From Psoroptes ovis (taxonomy: Eukaryota > Arthropoda > Arachnida > Sarcoptiformes > Psoroptidae): a DNA stretch of 64,000 bases. Location: the NCBI GenBank assembly GCA_002943765.1, contig PQWQ01000015.1, positions 1,240,001-1,304,000 of the forward strand, written 5' to 3'. How positions within the stretch are numbered: the stretch's first letter is position 1; each line of letters opens with the position of its first letter. The notes beneath the pieces are model-generated. The model saw only the letters and a program-made list of their open reading frames with translations. It searched no databases and was not told where the DNA came from. The position numbers were made by a program, and so were the translations under genes. Shown one piece after another: positions 40,601 through 52,749 of this stretch.

Positions 40601-43162
40601 TGATGTTAAATAATTAATTTCTTTATATTTTTTTCCGAACAGAAGAGGATGAAGATGATGATGATGATGTTTTGATAGTTTCAAGTGTTATTATCATTAT
40701 TTATAAGACAAAATAATGATTTATATTTATTTGGAAGCGAATGATTATAATAATAATGATAATGATAAAAAAATTTGAAAATTGTCACGTTGTATTATTA
40801 TTTAATATTATTTAATGTGTCTATTCATTCAAAATATATTCAAAAAATTTTTCCAAACAAAAAGTTAATTTGCATGCAAAGATGATTAAATGAAATGAAT
40901 AAATGAACGAATGAATGAGTAAAAAATGATTTTCTCATTTTCATTTTTCCCTAAAAAAAATAAATTCTTTGAAATGATTCAACTCGAAATGAAAGGAATC
41001 TTCTTTTAAGTTTTTTTTCATTGTTTGTGGCAAAACTAGGCTCCGAAATCTGACAAATCAGTTGCGCTTGTCTCCTAATTCATTTTTCGCTTAATGGAAA
41101 ATTGACCAAAAAATTAAGTTTTTAATAAGAATTTTTCAATTTTTCTCTTAATTTTTTAATTTTCAATTTTTTCAAGGAACATAATAAGTGAATTGAATTA
41201 GAAAAATTCAATTATTATTTCAATTTTTTCTAAATTGAATCAAATGATAAAGTAAAAAGTAAAGAATTTTCTTTTTTTAATTACATTTTCATTGTTTCAT
41301 TGAATTTTATTCTTATTCTTTGCAAAGAATATCTCCTGATGATGATAGAATATAATGGAAATGATGATAGAAAAGACAAACAAAAAATTAAAAAATTTGA
41401 GAAAAACTGTGGCAAATAATTAATGTTTTTGTTGTTGTCTCTGTTGTTGTTGCTGAAAGGATGCTTAAATGTTTCTGGCTACATTTCTGGTTCACCCATA
41501 CATTCACATACGCAACAACAGCAACGATTTCAATTTTTCCCCTTATTATTTTCATTATTTTCAAGAATTTTCATCGCCATTCTTTTGTTTTCCATCCAAA
41601 AACATTCACAAAAAAAGCGTAATTGAAAATTTTTGAGAAAACAAAAGTTTTTTTTTCATCAAATTTTCAATGAAAAGAAAATGAAAATAAAAACAAAACA
41701 AAATGAAAAAAATTATTGCAAACCGGGCTAAAACTTTCATTGTTATTTAATTCATTCATTCATTTTCATCTACATTCATTTTCATTGTTTAAATTGAATT
41801 TTTTTTATTTTAATTTTAATTTTAATTTCATTTTTTTTTCTCTCGCTGTTGATGATGATGAAATAATGCAAAATAAATGTATAATATGAATGAATGTATG
41901 TGAAAAACATTTTCCTTTGTTTCCATAATTTCATAGTTTCTTTTTGTCGTTATAATAATAAGTAAGTAAGTAAGTAATTCATTTAAAATTTATAATTTGA
42001 TATTAGAAACAAGCATGAAGAAATTTCGATTTAATTAAAAAATTTTGAATCGAAATTGAATTCTGGTAGAAATTCGTACATTTCAATAAATTTGCGTACG
42101 TAATAATCAGTAATAATAATAAGACTGACAATACAATGTATTTCAGTATTATTTCATTCTTATTCACTATTAATTATAAACATTTTTTGGTTATTATTAT
42201 CATCATCATCTATTTTTTCAATTCAAAGATGAAATTGTAACTTTTTTCTTATTTTCTGAATCGAAAAAAAAGCGAAATTCAAATTCAAATTAGAATATTC
42301 TTGAGTGCGTGTGTGTGTGTATGTGCGTGGGTACACAGGGCATACAGGGTATGAGGTACAAGTTTTTTTTGAATTTTTAGCTTAATTTCAATTTTTTTTT
42401 ATTCAGCTTCTTCAGTATCATCAGTGGTAGCATTCGGAATTATTTGCATTATTTTAATTAAATTTTTCTTTTTATTTTGCATTCATTTCATATCATTGTA
42501 TCAATATGCCAATATCATCATCTTTATAATTATAATTCACGGAATTCATTGATTTTTATTTTGGTAGAAAATTCAAATTTTCCTTTCAAATTTGTTACCA
42601 TTTGTGCAATGTGTAATGCACTAACATGATGAAACATGTACATGTGAATGTTAGATTGATAATTTCAGAGGAAAAAATTATCAAAAAATTTCAAATTTGA
42701 ACTCGGAAACTCCAATATTGTCGCTGACTGAAGATTGTTTTGTACACACACAGACACATACACAAATACACACAGAAATATTTGTTTTGTTTTTTTCCGA
42801 ATGTGTGTTTTTTCATTTGAATACGAATTCAAATTTTTCACAAAAATTTTTCAACCCCTTCATCATCTCCCATTATAATTAATTTTGACAATATTGCAAG
42901 GGTAAAATGAATTCTAAAAATGAAATTGAATGGAATTGAAATAAAATTCAAATTAAAATTAAAATTTACAAGCTGGTTTATTTTTGTCAAATTGTACTAC
43001 AAATGAATTCACTGTTAATTTAAATGAAAATATTTTTTTTAATTTTATTTTTTTAATTTCATTCTCACAATTACATTCATTCATTTATTCATAATTTTTA
43101 TATTATTAATATATTTTTTACTAATATTTAAAGAAAAATGGAAAAGAATGTCGTCGTTTGTC

Positions 43163-43195
<33 letters not shown>
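43163..43195. repeat. (TTA)11 microsatellite
   Basis: About eleven uninterrupted TTA triplets, the longest TAA-type triplet run that I see in the window. Confidence 0.85.
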
Positions 43196-43196
<1 letters not shown>

Positions 43197-45230
43197 GTAT
43201 TTTTTGGGAAAAATTTTCTGATTAATAATATTAATCGAAATCATATATGTAAGAAATGAAAATGCAAAAGAGAGAGAGCAAACGAATAAATCGTTATGAA
43301 TTTTTATATGAAAAATTTTCAGTTGAAATATCAAGGCAAATGAATTCACCAAAGCATTCACATCAGAATAAGTAAATCTTTTTTCTATGCATATTTTATT
43401 ATTATTAATAATGATTTTATTTCTTCTTCATATATTTTTTCAATGATATGTGTGTGTGTCTTCAATTTGTCGGTGGTATATGATGATGATTATGATGATG
43501 AAAAATAATGAAAAATTTAATTAAACTTTTGCTTTTTTTCCTTACATTTTTCTACGTTTTATTAATGATAATAATGAGAATTTTAATAAGAATAATAATG
43601 ATGAGAATAATAATTTCTTAGTTTCTTATCTAATTTTTTTTTCCAGTTATTTCATGGTTGAATATGAATGTTTTTTTTTCGAGAATAATTTGAATTCCAT
43701 CTTTAATTATAATTTTTCTTCTTGAAGAAATATTTGCCAATATTCTTAGCTTTCTCCCAATAATTTCACTCGTAAACGCCATCTTTCGTTATTGGTGAAG
43801 GTTTGTGGCTTGTTTTAATTTCAAAAGCATTTTTCATATTCACATTTTTTCGAGTACAATTTATATTCATATAAAAAGAGTTGAACAAATTCATTGATTC
43901 ATTAATTCACATTCAAATTAACAAATAACAAATGAAAATGTGTTAATTATTATTATAATTATCATTATTTATTGCACATTATTCAAATTAATCGAAAACA
44001 AAAGTGTTAGGAATTTTATGGAACAAAAAACAAACAAAAAAAAGGTGCATTTACATATAAGAATTAATTAATTCATTTAATTAATTAAGACAATATAATA
44101 AAATATTCCGCATTATTTGCTATAAGCGTGCAGTGAATTTTTCTTCGCCCTTAATTTTCATTTGGCTTTTCAAATGCATTTTGACACAATGCTTATTTTC
44201 GCTCATTTTCGCCCTACTCTCTCCATACTGAATTGTTCTATTCACATTTAAAAACTTTTTTTGTTTCAGCATTGTTTAATTTTTGTGTACGGCCGTGAAT
44301 TCTCTCTCTATTCATAAAAGGAACATGATCATAATAATTATTACCATTATTTTTATTGTTATTGCTGTTAGTTGTTTTTTTTTAATTAAGATAATAAATT
44401 ATAATTAATTTTGGGCTCCCGTTCGTTTTGCCTTTTGTATTTTCGCATTAATTCATTCACTGTTATTTCCCATATTGAAACAAGTGAAAATAAATGGAAA
44501 ATTGTTCAAATCTTTTGGAAAGCGAACGAATGTGACGAACAATTATTATTCACGATGATCATTAATGAAAAGCAAGTAGATGTAAATGTATTTTCTTATG
44601 TTGGCTTTTAATGAAATTCTATGAAATAAGATGGAATATTTAATTAATTTGTTTAATTGTTAATACAAAATGAGATGATAATAATAAGATGTTTCGTGTA
44701 TTTATTTCCATTTTTTGACATAAGTTGAGCTAAGAAATTTAATTTGAAATTTGGAATTTAATTTTGAAATTTTTTTTTTCGTTTCGTTTTCGTTCTTAAA
44801 AAGAATCAATTTCAAAAATGCGAAATCCTCTTAATTATTGCTGCTGCTGATGCTTATGCTGCTGTTGCCATTATTATTTCTAGTTTTCCAGTGAAAGAAT
44901 TTTTCGAGATAAAAATTCTAATAATACATTTTCAAATTTCAATTTCATTTTCCTCTTCTTCTTATATTTTTCAAATGAAAAAAAAAAAACAATTAAATTA
45001 TATTCTTCATCCATTCTTATTCTTCTTCTAATTATTATTATTATTATTTTTTCCATTGAAATTACATTACACATACACAGAGAGAAATTTCTATTAGTTT
45101 TCTATTTCAGTTTCAGTCAATTTATTATTACCCCATTTTTTTCAGTTGAAAACTTTTTTAATTTTAATTTCAATTCTACGTATTTAAAAATAAAAAAAAT
45201 TTCGGAATCTCCCATCAAAACTTGAAATCA

Positions 45231-45374
45231 ATGTATGGCTGTGTGTTGTGTGTGCATGGAATTAGCATCCCACACTCTCTGGCTCTCTCGCTCGCAATCA
45301 ATGTGAATGATGCATACACGCTCATACACATAGGGGCCTTAGTGCATCCAAGGGATGGTGGATGCGTAATTTAA
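45231..45374 (+). other. GC-richer island with a 47-codon ORF
   Basis: An ATG at 45231 opens 47 codons ending in TAA at 45372, in a patch of clearly higher G+C. The predicted peptide begins MYGCVLCVHGISIPHS and ends HIGALVHPRDGGCVI, with a hydrophobic middle. The same patch holds CTCTCTGGCTCTCTCGCTCGC-type sequence, which resembles GAGA/CTCG promoter tracts, and an inverted GCATCC/GGATGC pair. It may be a micropeptide, an exon or a core-promoter region. I recognise no homologue. Confidence 0.25.
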
Positions 45375-45379
45375 AATTA

Positions 45380-48300
45380 AAAATAAAAAAAAATGTAAAA
45401 TTTGGAAGCGAAAAAATGATGATGAAAAAAACTCATTTGTTTCATCGAAATGAATGAATGAAATGAAACGAATAATAATAATAATAAAAATGAAAAAAAG
45501 ATATTAATAATATTGTTAATGTGTGTGTACGAAGTAGCAAAATTAATACTGAATCAGTTTTTTGATCATTCAAACTTTTTTTTTTTGGCCGTTTCATTCT
45601 CGATCCATGCATCCATTGATTCATCCAAACATTCATTCATACATTTATACATTCGTTCATTTTCCTCCACAGATTTTCATTAGATTATTATTACGCAAAC
45701 TATTCGACCAAATCGTAAATTCTATTAACGAATGAATGAAAAAAAAAGATGTACAAATGAATCGAAATGGTAAGCTGCTGCTGTTGTTTGGTCCCCCCTT
45801 CGCTTATTTTGAAATTTAATTTCACTTTCGCTGGATACATTTACACACACACACACACACACACATACACGCACACAGGGCGAAATCATCTAAATTTCAT
45901 GATAATTTCTATTAGTTTTTTTTCGACGATACTTTTTATTTGCATTATTTTTTCCTTTTTTTCGGGATAACAGTAATAATTAATTAGACCAAATTAATTT
46001 TCGAAAATATTCATTTTGCTCTCATTTTTTTTTTTGGATTTTTTTGCTTCTGATTTTATATTTTATACATTCTCTTAAATGGAAAACATGCTGAGTGCAT
46101 GCGAATGCATGCATGGAACCGTAGAATATTTTGTTACATACACATGAAAGTCTAGACACAAATGTGAATGTTTTCGGGTTCGAACCAGAATCGAAAATTG
46201 AAATAATGCAAAATTTCGGGAAAAAATGTAATATTCCAATATTTTTTTGATTTTAGAATTTGATTTTTGTGGATTTTAGTTTCAGTTTTGAAGCATCCAT
46301 AAAGCGAAGCTGCTTATGAATTTACGCTGCTATTATTATCATTATCATCATCAAAGATTTATTGGTTCATTTGGTGAATTAGTTACAAAATAAAAGTTAA
46401 GAAAAAATTAAAATAAAATTACAGTAAATGTGTTTCAAATTTCCCTATTTCTTCTTTATAATATCAATTATTATCTCTTTACATAATTCAAACACAGTAT
46501 TATTCGGAGCACAAATTATTCAAGAATCGAAAAAAAATTTCAACTCAACTCAACTCACTCAAAAAAAAAAAAAAAAAAAAAAAAAAAAACGATAATTAAT
46601 TTTTAATCATTTTCCAATCTTACAGTGATGTAAAGTGTTGTGCATTTTCAGATGATAAAATAGTAATTATCGTTTGTGTAATTTTACAAAAAAAAATTTA
46701 TTGATTTTTCTATTTCTATTTCTTTTCACTTACACATTGTATTCTTATCTTGAAATTTTAATATTCCATTCATTTGTTAATTTTTAATTAAAAAAAAAGA
46801 AAAGAAATTACTTGATTTTGATCATTTTCATTTTGTATTCAAGATTCAAGATTATTATTTTTGTAATGATTATAATATAGCAATGATGCGCATAGAGATT
46901 TTCAAGTTATTTGAAAGCAAAACAAAAATCAATTTCTCGGTAATTTGTGCAAAAATAATTTGAAAATAAACTTTTCCTAGAAATTCTTTGTAAAATTTTA
47001 TTTTTATCTTTTTATAAAAATTTCAAAATTAGTTAATGACAACATTTGAAAATTATGTTTTTCATAATCATTATTAGTATTTCAAATAAAAAAGAGATTT
47101 GAAATTTATAAGATTTCTGAAAATTTGAAAATTTTAAATTTTCTTGAATTATTTGAAAAAAATTATTTAGGAACAATAATAATAATGAAAATAATGGAAA
47201 ATTCCATTCATTTTGGAGAAGAATTTCAAGTTTATCAACATTCATTTACATTCAATTTCTCTCATTCTTATTGTTAATTCTTATGTTCTCAGAATTTCTA
47301 CATTCATGAAAGTGAATTTTGTCTAATGATTCGTTAATAAAATGAAAATGAATAACCAAAAAAATAGGAAAAAAAGGGAGAATAACTCTGGATATTTGAA
47401 AATTCTAGTTGTTTTTGTTCATGTACTTATATTATTACACAATCAATTTATCAAATGATTACAACTAATAAACATAATTAATTGCGTGTGCATTTTATCT
47501 TTTTTAAAATGAAATTTAATGAAAAAACAAGACACAATTTGTTAAAAGATTCATCTTTAAATGGAAAAATGAAATTGATTATGAAATTTCACGTGTTTAA
47601 AGCAGCATTATGAAGCATCAACAACTACCAATGAATGCTTGGATTGTTAATTTTTTTTCGCTTTGTTTTCAAATGTTTCATTGGAAAAAACCTTTGCAAC
47701 AACCCAAGTTCTCGTTATGCGAATAATGAGAAGTTTTTAATAAAAAAAATTTATGAAAAAAACAAATGAAAAACACGTCAATCATTCCATTATTTATGCT
47801 ATCATAACCAAATTCAAATTTATTATCATTATTTCTTATTATTTCATATAAAGAATGCGAAAAAATACATAAATTATAATGCATCCCAAGTTTGCATTAT
47901 TCTTTTAATGTTTTTTTGTTTTCATTTTTTCGCATTTTGCTAATAATTGCAATATTTTAATGAGAATAATAATAATAATAAATGAAATGAGTAAAAAATG
48001 AAAATTCTTTGCACAGTGTAAAAGGGGTAAAGAAGCTCTGTGTATGTATGGATATGGATGAGGCATTAATTTGCATTTCATTCATTCATCTATTTATTCA
48101 ATGAAGACGAAAAACAACTGAAAAAAAAACTTTGCTGGATTTCACAAACACAAGGATGCTTTTTTGGGCAGAAAAAAACAATTGAAAACTTTTACCATAA
48201 TTTTCTATTAGTACCAAGAAAAAAGTATAAAAGCATCAATTGATGGTTGAAGATTCTTGAACAGAGAAAAGATGGAAAAAATTATGAAAAACAATCTTCA

Positions 48301-48920
48301 ATTTTTTCACCATTTTGCTTTGCTTTGTTTGTTGAAACATGAGACAAGTGATGCATACAAAATGTTTGCTTGTGCTTGCTTGCCATTACTGTAATAATTT
48401 AACTCTTTTGCATCACTCCCATTAAATGTTTTTCTCATCAAAACTGCATTTCATTTCATTTGATTCATTTATTTCATTAAATGAAATGAAAAAAAACGGT
48501 AACAAAATACAAAAATGGATGAAAAAAATCATTTGATTCTATTCCATGTGTGTTTTGTCGATTTTTATTGGAAATAATACGGTTTTCATATATAGGATCC
48601 AATCATTTTCATTATATTGACAAAATAATAATTAGTCAATTTCAATTAGTCAGCCGTTGCGTACAAGTAGTAGGCTCATTTAGTAAGGAATTCATTAAAA
48701 ATGTTATTGAGCAAAAAAATTTATTTTTTTGACATTTATCCATAGAAAAATTTGAATTAATCTTGAATAAATTGAAATTGAACACGAAATTGATTGATAA
48801 ACAATAATTTTTTTTGAAACCAAATGTAAAAAAAAATTCTTTTAAAAAAATGACTGAGATTATTATATTTTTGAAAAAAACCCGATAAATGATATTTAAA
48901 GCATAAATATTGCTTTGATA
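45380..48920. other. AT-rich non-coding stretch
   Basis: No gene recognised. It includes a CA repeat at 45844 and a 29-base A run at 46561. The right end should contain the 3' UTR of the minus-strand gene that stops at 48925; a minus-strand AATAAA lies at about 48720-48725. Confidence 0.6.
46561..46589. repeat. 29-base poly-A run
   Basis: Uninterrupted A homopolymer right after CAACTCAACTCACTC. It could be the tail of a retroposed copy, but no element body or flanking target-site duplication is visible. Confidence 0.85.
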
Positions 48921-48924
48921 TTTA

Positions 48925-50267
48925 TCAAATAGTGATAGTCGAAAAATCTTCATAGTGAACAATTTCTTTAATTTCATTTTCAATATTCATTGCCATTGTT
49001 TGTATCATTTTATTTTGATTTGATGATGATGATGATTTTTTCTTGTCTTTTTCATTGTCATTATCATCATCAGCATCTTGATCATTTTCCAAATTGCTCT
49101 GAATCAGATTAATTAAAAATTTCAACATTTGTAATCCACGTTCAATAAAACGATAATGAAGCTCGATAAATTTTTTTCGATTTGAATGAAACAAATTTTT
49201 CATTTCATTTATCACAGTATTTTTATATCTAAGTTCATTTAACATTAATGAGATTAAAGATAAATAACGATAATTATCAATTTTGATTGGCATTAGTGAA
49301 TTATAATGATTATTATTTATTTCCGTCAAAACATTACACCAAGCATCTTCAAATTCAATTTCTGATTCATCCGAATGCCATTCAAACCATTGATCAATTG
49401 TTGAATCAGTCAACGATGTTGTTGACGTTGAATTGCACATTAATTTCAATTGATCTTGATCTACATTAGACAATTGTTCGTATTGTTCTTCATCATCATT
49501 TACGATCGCATCGATTAATTCATCAATTATTGATGCACAAATCATCGAATCCATAGCCGTTTCTTGCTCATTCAATTTTGTTTCGATGAAAATTTCTGTC
49601 AAAGATGATTTGGAATCCGTAGTGAATCTATGATTGCTAAATTTAACAAATTGACATATAAATCACTAAACTTTCAGCTGAAAAATTTAAACATTACCTG
49701 TTCGAACATTCATCGTCCATCATATTGCAAACAATTCGCTTGTACTGTAAAAGTTCAATATTTTTCTTATCAATTTCATTATTGAGCAATTGATTTTCTT
49801 GTTGTAATTCTTCATTAACATTTTTCAAATTATCTAAACAGCTTGATTGCTGTTCTAATGCTTCAATCACATTTAAATAATCAGGCAATTTTTGTTCTGT
49901 TAAATTTTTCATTTCTAGCTCATAAGATGTCAGCGCTTGTCCAATATCAATAGTTTTAGCAGCTGTTTCAAGCATAAATCTATGAATTTCAATTGATTTT
50001 ATTTTACAATTTTGTTTTGTTTCAATAATCAGCCTGATTAATTGTTCATTTTGATCAAAAAGATTTTGAATAATTTTATTCATGAATAAAATTTTTTCCT
50101 ACATAAAAATAAGCAAATTAAATGGACAAAACAAAACAAGACAATCAAATAATTCTTACATCATTCGATGAATTTAAATCATTGATTTTATCGAAACAAA
50201 ATTGTTTATAATCATGAAATATTTTCAAAATTGAATTAACATCTTCATCATCACAATAATCATTCAT
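48925..50267 (-). CDS. three-exon gene for an unrecognised coiled-coil protein (about 406 aa)
   Basis: Exons on the minus strand are 50267-50160, 50098-49698 and 49636-48925. Both introns are 61 bases, with GTAAGA and GTAATG donors and TAG acceptors, and both joins keep the frame. The ATG at 50267 starts MNDYCDDEDVNSILKIF; the stop TGA is at 48925-48927. Residues of roughly 90-160 form a Glu/Gln/Asn/Leu-rich coiled coil (for example NVNEELQQENQLLNNEIDKK). The middle is acidic with WFEWHSDESEIEFEDAW, followed by a helical segment and an Asp/Lys/Ser-rich tail. There is no signal peptide or membrane segment, so it is probably intracellular. I recognise no named family; a cytoskeletal or kinetochore-type scaffold is only a guess. 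Introns, frame continuity and composition make the gene itself convincing. Confidence 0.75.
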
Positions 50268-50525
50268 TTTTCTACAATTGATAATAAACAAATAAATAAG
50301 GCAATGATTCTTAATTCACAATGTTTTCATTGAAAATCAAATTCCATTTGATTTTGATAAATATTTTTTTCAAATGAACACAATCTAATTGAGATCACAC
50401 CGATTTTAAATAAATAAAATACTAAATTATCATCATTTGAATACGTAAGATTATTTGTTGTTAAGGCAATTATCAAATCAAAATTATTTAAAGAAAATCA
50501 AACAAAAACAATGCATTCCATTTAT

Positions 50526-50552
50526 AAAATTTTGGATTTAATCCAAAATTTT
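50526..50552. repeat. 27-bp palindrome (13-bp arms, 1-base centre)
   Basis: The arm AAAATTTTGGATT and its exact reverse complement are separated by one T. The word TTTTGGAT appears again immediately downstream at 50549. It lies about 260 bases upstream of the coiled-coil gene's start codon. Confidence 0.9.
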
Positions 50553-50563
50553 GGATAAAATTC

Positions 50564-50605
50564 AATCGATAGTGATGAAGATTTGAAAAAAGTGCGCTAT
50601 CGATT
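50564..50605. promoter_or_regulatory. inverted pair of DRE-like sites (AATCGATAG / CTATCGATT)
   Basis: AATCGATAG at 50564-50572 and its exact reverse complement at 50597-50605 both fit the arthropod DRE/DREF-type core WATCGATW. They lie about 300 bases upstream of the minus-strand gene's ATG, a sensible promoter position for a housekeeping-type gene. Function is inferred from the motif and placement. Confidence 0.4.
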
Positions 50606-51419
50606 CTACTATTTTAAATATCGTTCATTACTTTTGAAAATTCTTTGACCTGAGGCAGCGCTTTTCAAAATTTCAAACTTTTTTTACCTCACGACCCTCT
50701 TAGTGAAGGTCAATTTTTTGGCCAACCATTTCGAGCTTTAAAATGTTTGTGTTCAATCTCTCACATCAAAATCACACATTTCGAATGAATTGTCATGAAT
50801 TTCTTTAGATTTTTTTAATTTTTTCATTTCATTTCTTCAAAAATTATTTCACTTCAATCTTTACCAAAAAATTAATAAAATTATGTTTGATATTGCACAG
50901 TGAAGAAATCTAATTTTTTTCCCTTTCTCTTTTGGTATGTTTTCATTTGAAAAGAAAATTAATTCAATTATAAAGCTTTGCAAGGTTTGAATTTTTAAAA
51001 ATTTTTCAGAATTTTCAAAATTTTTTCTCCAATTCTCTCTCTCTCTCTTTGACTAAATTTAATTAATTTTGGCTTTGCTTTGTTGTATTTGTTTGTGATT
51101 TGGAACATAATTTAGAACAAATACAAGCCAAAACATACAATCGGTTGATTGATTTGTTGAATTTTTAATAGAATAAAAAAATCAAAGCAAATTTTTTTTT
51201 GTATAAATTTGGAAATGAAATTAAAAGAATTGAAATCAATATGTGTCAGTTATTTTTGTAATTTTTTTTCGTCTTTAAATTAGTCGTATTTAAATAAGTT
51301 TTTTTTTAAAGAGAAATTGAAAAAAATTTGGTGACAAATTCTTGTTTTATAAATTTGAATATTTAATACATAAAGACTAACTAAGAAATAGTAAAGTTTC
51401 ATAATCAAATTTTAAACAA

Positions 51420-52745
51420 ATGTCTGAAGGATCATCATCATCATCTTCAATGAATACGGCAGCTAATAATGATATTATTAGCCGAATGAATATAATTGAA
51501 AATGATTTAATCGAATTAGAATCACAATCAAAAGCAAAAATTTGTACGGATGAATCGAATTTGGAACAACAAGGTTATCAAATCGAAAGACAAACAGTTA
51601 TATCATTGATTAATAATAATAATGTTTCCAACAAAAATAATATTCATAGTTGTATTTATCGATCGAATATTTCTACATTATTTATTAAGCCAAATAGTGA
51701 TAATAATCCGAAAACTGTTTGTAAAATAATTTCCTTAAATGATCAAATGACAAGACAAAAAGATCGTGAAAATTTTTTAAACAATTCAATACGCATCATC
51801 CGATTCGTTGGTGGCTATAATCGTTCAGAATCAAGACACCATATGTTTATTCATGTTTATGAAATTTTCAAAATTGATATGAAAATCTATATTTTTATGG
51901 ATGAATTTAATGGTAAAAGTATTTTATACATTATCAAACATCATGAAAAATATACACAATGTGATGCACGTAAATGGATTGAAGCATTGTGTAATGCAAT
52001 TACATTTTTACATTGTCGTGGTATTGCACATCGATCGATTCGATTGGAAAATATATTGATTCCAATTAACAATAATAATAATGATAGCTACCAAAATAAG
52101 CCAAAATTATGTGGTTTAAATCGTTCGGTCATATTCGTTGATCGAACGTCAAATAGCAAAAATAAAATTATAAAACAAAAGCGTGAAAAAAAATCGTATG
52201 AATATTATCATTTGCCTCCGGAATCATTCAATGAATCATCTTATGATCCATCTATTGCTGATGTTTGGTCGATTGGTGTCATATTGATAGCAACGCATAC
52301 TCGTAGATATGTATTCAATATTAAATCAAAAATTGATTTCAATCAACAATGGAAAAATTTTGTTGAAAAACATAGCAAAGATATTAATCCTGTCATAACT
52401 CGATTATTGGATGCATTATTTTTAAATAATCCAAAAGAACGATCGACATTGAAAGATATTGTTGATCATGAATATTTTCATATGACTGATGAACAATTGG
52501 TAAAAATTTCAGTGCCACCAGTGCAACCATCACCAATAGCAGATCAAATTTCAACTACAACCAAAGTGGTGGCTGAAGATGTATCATCACGTATGATGAT
52601 TGAATCAAAAACCGAAGATAAAAATGAAAAAGAAATGAGTGATAATGAAAAAGAGCGGCGATCACCGCCATCGATCGACAATGAAGATAAAAGTATTAAA
52701 ACAATGAAAATGGATGAAGCTAAAAATGGTCAAATGATTGAATGA
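51420..52745 (+). CDS. TSSK-like protein kinase, probably catalytically dead (441 aa, single exon)
   Basis: An intronless frame from ATG at 51420 to TGA at 52743. After a Ser-rich start, the kinase-like domain covers about residues 50-355. GYQIERQTVISL aligns with the TSSK/CAMK glycine-loop start but has no GxGxxG. VCK at 100-102 keeps the ATP-site lysine. The catalytic loop reads HRSIRLEN (204-211) with Ser in place of the HRD Asp; the metal-binding DFG is replaced by GLN (232-234, in KLCGLNRS). PPES (266-269) replaces the APE motif, ADVWSIG (280-286) keeps the subdomain IX signature, and R341 is retained. The tail (360-441) is charged and disordered. Loss of both aspartates predicts a pseudokinase with a scaffold or regulatory role. 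The missing introns fit the TSSK family, whose members are often intronless and testis-expressed. The family level is fairly sure; the exact orthologue is not. Confidence 0.85.
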   Translation: MSEGSSSSSSMNTAANNDIISRMNIIENDLIELESQSKAKICTDESNLEQQGYQIERQTVISLINNNNVSNKNNIHSCIYRSNISTLFIKPNSDNNPKTVCKIISLNDQMTRQKDRENFLNNSIRIIRFVGGYNRSESRHHMFIHVYEIFKIDMKIYIFMDEFNGKSILYIIKHHEKYTQCDARKWIEALCNAITFLHCRGIAHRSIRLENILIPINNNNNDSYQNKPKLCGLNRSVIFVDRTSNSKNKIIKQKREKKSYEYYHLPPESFNESSYDPSIADVWSIGVILIATHTRRYVFNIKSKIDFNQQWKNFVEKHSKDINPVITRLLDALFLNNPKERSTLKDIVDHEYFHMTDEQLVKISVPPVQPSPIADQISTTTKVVAEDVSSRMMIESKTEDKNEKEMSDNEKERRSPPSIDNEDKSIKTMKMDEAKNGQMIE

Positions 52746-52749
52746 TTTG

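Larger units (their letters stand above)
36340..45225. other. AT-rich non-coding stretch
   Basis: No gene recognised apart from one splice-bounded micro-exon candidate (37591-37634) and a leader-like ORF near 41423, which I do not call. TTA, ATA and ATC repeats are frequent, notably at 37245, 39967, 41958 and 43163. Confidence 0.6.
50268..51419. other. intergenic region between divergent genes
   Basis: About 1.15 kb separates the start codons of the minus-strand coiled-coil gene and the plus-strand kinase. It has no ORF. It holds a 27-bp palindrome and an inverted pair of DRE-like sites (both listed) nearer the minus-strand gene, a CT tract near 51032, and T-rich DNA close to the kinase start. 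Confidence 0.7.

Noticed and set aside
41958..41977. String of GTAAGT donor-like sites
   Set aside because: It is an AAGT tetranucleotide repeat rather than a splice site.
46177..46186. GGTTCGAACC resembling a tRNA B box
   Set aside because: The flanking bases do not form a T stem, and no A box or acceptor stem lies at the right distance.
48642..48983. 113-codon minus-strand frame overlapping the end of the coiled-coil gene
   Set aside because: It is out of frame with the spliced gene, Phe/Lys/Asn-rich as expected from AT-rich 3' UTR, and has no domain.
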